Shown piece after piece: positions 63,385-64,000 of a DNA stretch of 64,000 nt. The notes below the pieces were generated by a model. The model saw only the letters and a list, made by a program, of their open reading frames with translations, searched no databases and was not told where the DNA came from. Source of the stretch: Verrucomicrobiota bacterium (GTDB taxonomy: Bacteria > Verrucomicrobiota > Verrucomicrobiia > Verrucomicrobiales > Verrucomicrobiaceae); the NCBI GenBank assembly GCA_025360015.1, contig JANYCZ010000016.1, positions 1 to 64,000 on the forward strand, read 5' to 3'. The position numbers and the translations under genes are program-made. How positions within the stretch are numbered: position 1 is the first letter of the stretch; every line of letters starts with the position of its first letter.

Positions 63385-64000
63385 ATGTCGGGACGACGGC
63401 ATTTCACCCATGGTCAGCCTGACGGACACGAAAGTTTTCTGGGCTGGGACGGACGCCTTCGAAGTACGCTGGCCTTCACTGGCCGCATGAATGGGGAAAA
63501 TTCCAGCTCTCTGGAATGCGGGCATGTCAGCATGCGGGATTTTGTGCGGGTGTTTCCCTTTTACTTTGCGTGGGATGCCATGGACATCATCACGGAGTCC
63601 GGCGCATCGCTGCTCAAGATCTGCCCGCAGGCGACGCCGGGGGCCCGTTTGCAAGATGTGTTTCGCACGCAAAGTCCCGGAGGTGAATTTGGTGATGCGT
63701 TTGCGCGTGCCCATCCGGACCGTCTGCTGCTGCTGGAAGACCTGCGGCAAAAAATCATGCTGCGCGGGCAGGTGCTGCTGCTCGAAAATCCTCGTCGTGG
63801 CATCATGCTGGCCTCTCCCTGGCTGACGGAGCCGGAGCAGGCGCGTCAACTGGGGCTGACCCCTCATGACTTCGCCGTGCATGATCAGACCCTGGATCTG
63901 CTGCAAGTGCTGCAGACCCAGCGGAAGGTGACGACAGACCTGCAACGTCTGGCCGGACAGCTCACCGATCAACGCATCCGGCTGCGTGAGCAGGAAGAAC
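63385..64000 (+). CDS. 5' part of putative HNOBA-like signalling protein
   Basis: The frame is open from 63376 to the window end (at least 205 residues from ATG 63385; ATG 63487 is the alternative start). The region from residue 50 reads MRDFVRVFPFYFAWDAMDII, then GASLLKICPQATPGARLQDV and HPDRLLLLEDLRQKIMLRGQ, ending with a coiled coil (LQVLQTQRKVTTDLQRLAGQ). This resembles HNOBA domains (haem-NO-binding-associated, PAS-like) with the following signalling helix; a kinase or cyclase output may follow outside the window. The family call is tentative and the gene is cut. Confidence 0.6.
   Translation, partial: MSGRRHFTHGQPDGHESFLGWDGRLRSTLAFTGRMNGENSSSLECGHVSMRDFVRVFPFYFAWDAMDIITESGASLLKICPQATPGARLQDVFRTQSPGGEFGDAFARAHPDRLLLLEDLRQKIMLRGQVLLLENPRRGIMLASPWLTEPEQARQLGLTPHDFAVHDQTLDLLQVLQTQRKVTTDLQRLAGQLTDQRIRLREQEE

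Noticed and set aside
63260..63490. 76-codon plus-strand frame ending in ATGA over a later start
   Set aside because: No homology features; the frame one register over, continuing to the window end, has the better protein-like sequence.
63136..63972. Minus-strand open frame at the right end
   Set aside because: Gln/Arg/His-rich shadow of the plus-strand HNOBA-like frame; it has no recognisable domain.

Overview
The window reads as a 64 kb chromosomal stretch of a Verrucomicrobiota bacterium, probably close to Prosthecobacter or another Verrucomicrobiaceae member. The phylum call rests on family content: a Tat-exported Gfo/Idh/MocA oxidoreductase, a ThuA-like protein, DUF1080 fused to an SGNH-like unit and a propeller/cytochrome c dehydrogenase, a cupredoxin-PA14 protein, a PVC-style ClpS and a complete aerotolerance (Bat) operon. 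DNA is GC-rich, genes are dense, and clear Shine-Dalgarno sites are scarce, so several start choices are uncertain. I saw no rRNA or tRNA genes, CRISPR array, insertion sequence or phage module.

Layout. 1-145: a 9-bp minisatellite (15 units) cut by the window edge. 242-3298: methionine-salvage operon mtnB-mtnD-mtnC-mtnA. 3299-7032: mostly non-coding DNA with a possible gene relic, then a small lipoprotein, a secreted oxidoreductase, a TM2 protein, a PQQ-repeat mini-protein and an UPF0175 protein. 7267-9912: rpsO-pnp on the minus strand with a hairpin between the genes and a strong terminator after pnp. 10250-13618: leuB, a D-2-hydroxyacid dehydrogenase and a ThuA protein.

13624-26426: the most distinctive region, a minus-strand sensory array. 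In transcription order it holds a tiny lipoprotein, a RedB-like thioredoxin-fold protein, a membrane histidine kinase with a His-rich sensor, a soluble receiver-PAS-kinase-receiver protein, and two paralogous giant hybrid kinases with periplasmic solute-binding sensors. No DNA-binding output regulator is present. 26446-27153: an AraD-like epimerase. 27273-35580: a six-gene moxR/Bat operon in which BatB is fused to a TPR region and BatD to a BatE-like region.

35588-45873: ferritin, MFS transporter, ClpS-like adaptor, a hypothetical protein, a cupredoxin-PA14/propeller pair, a secreted protein, an M23 peptidase, a DUF362 protein and purD. 45925-58470: a TolB-propeller/M28/PDZ peptidase, the large DUF1080-SGNH-propeller-cytochrome c fusion, and a TamB/Omp85 outer-membrane assembly pair. 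58472-64000: an EamA transporter, a kelch protein, a DUF4198 protein, a ComM/YifB ATPase and the 5' part of a putative HNOBA-like signalling protein that runs off the end.

Themes: envelope biogenesis (Tam, Bat, M23), periplasmic polysaccharide and redox chemistry typical of PVC bacteria, and a heavily expanded periplasm-to-cytoplasm phosphorelay. All calls come from reading the sequence; no database search was run.
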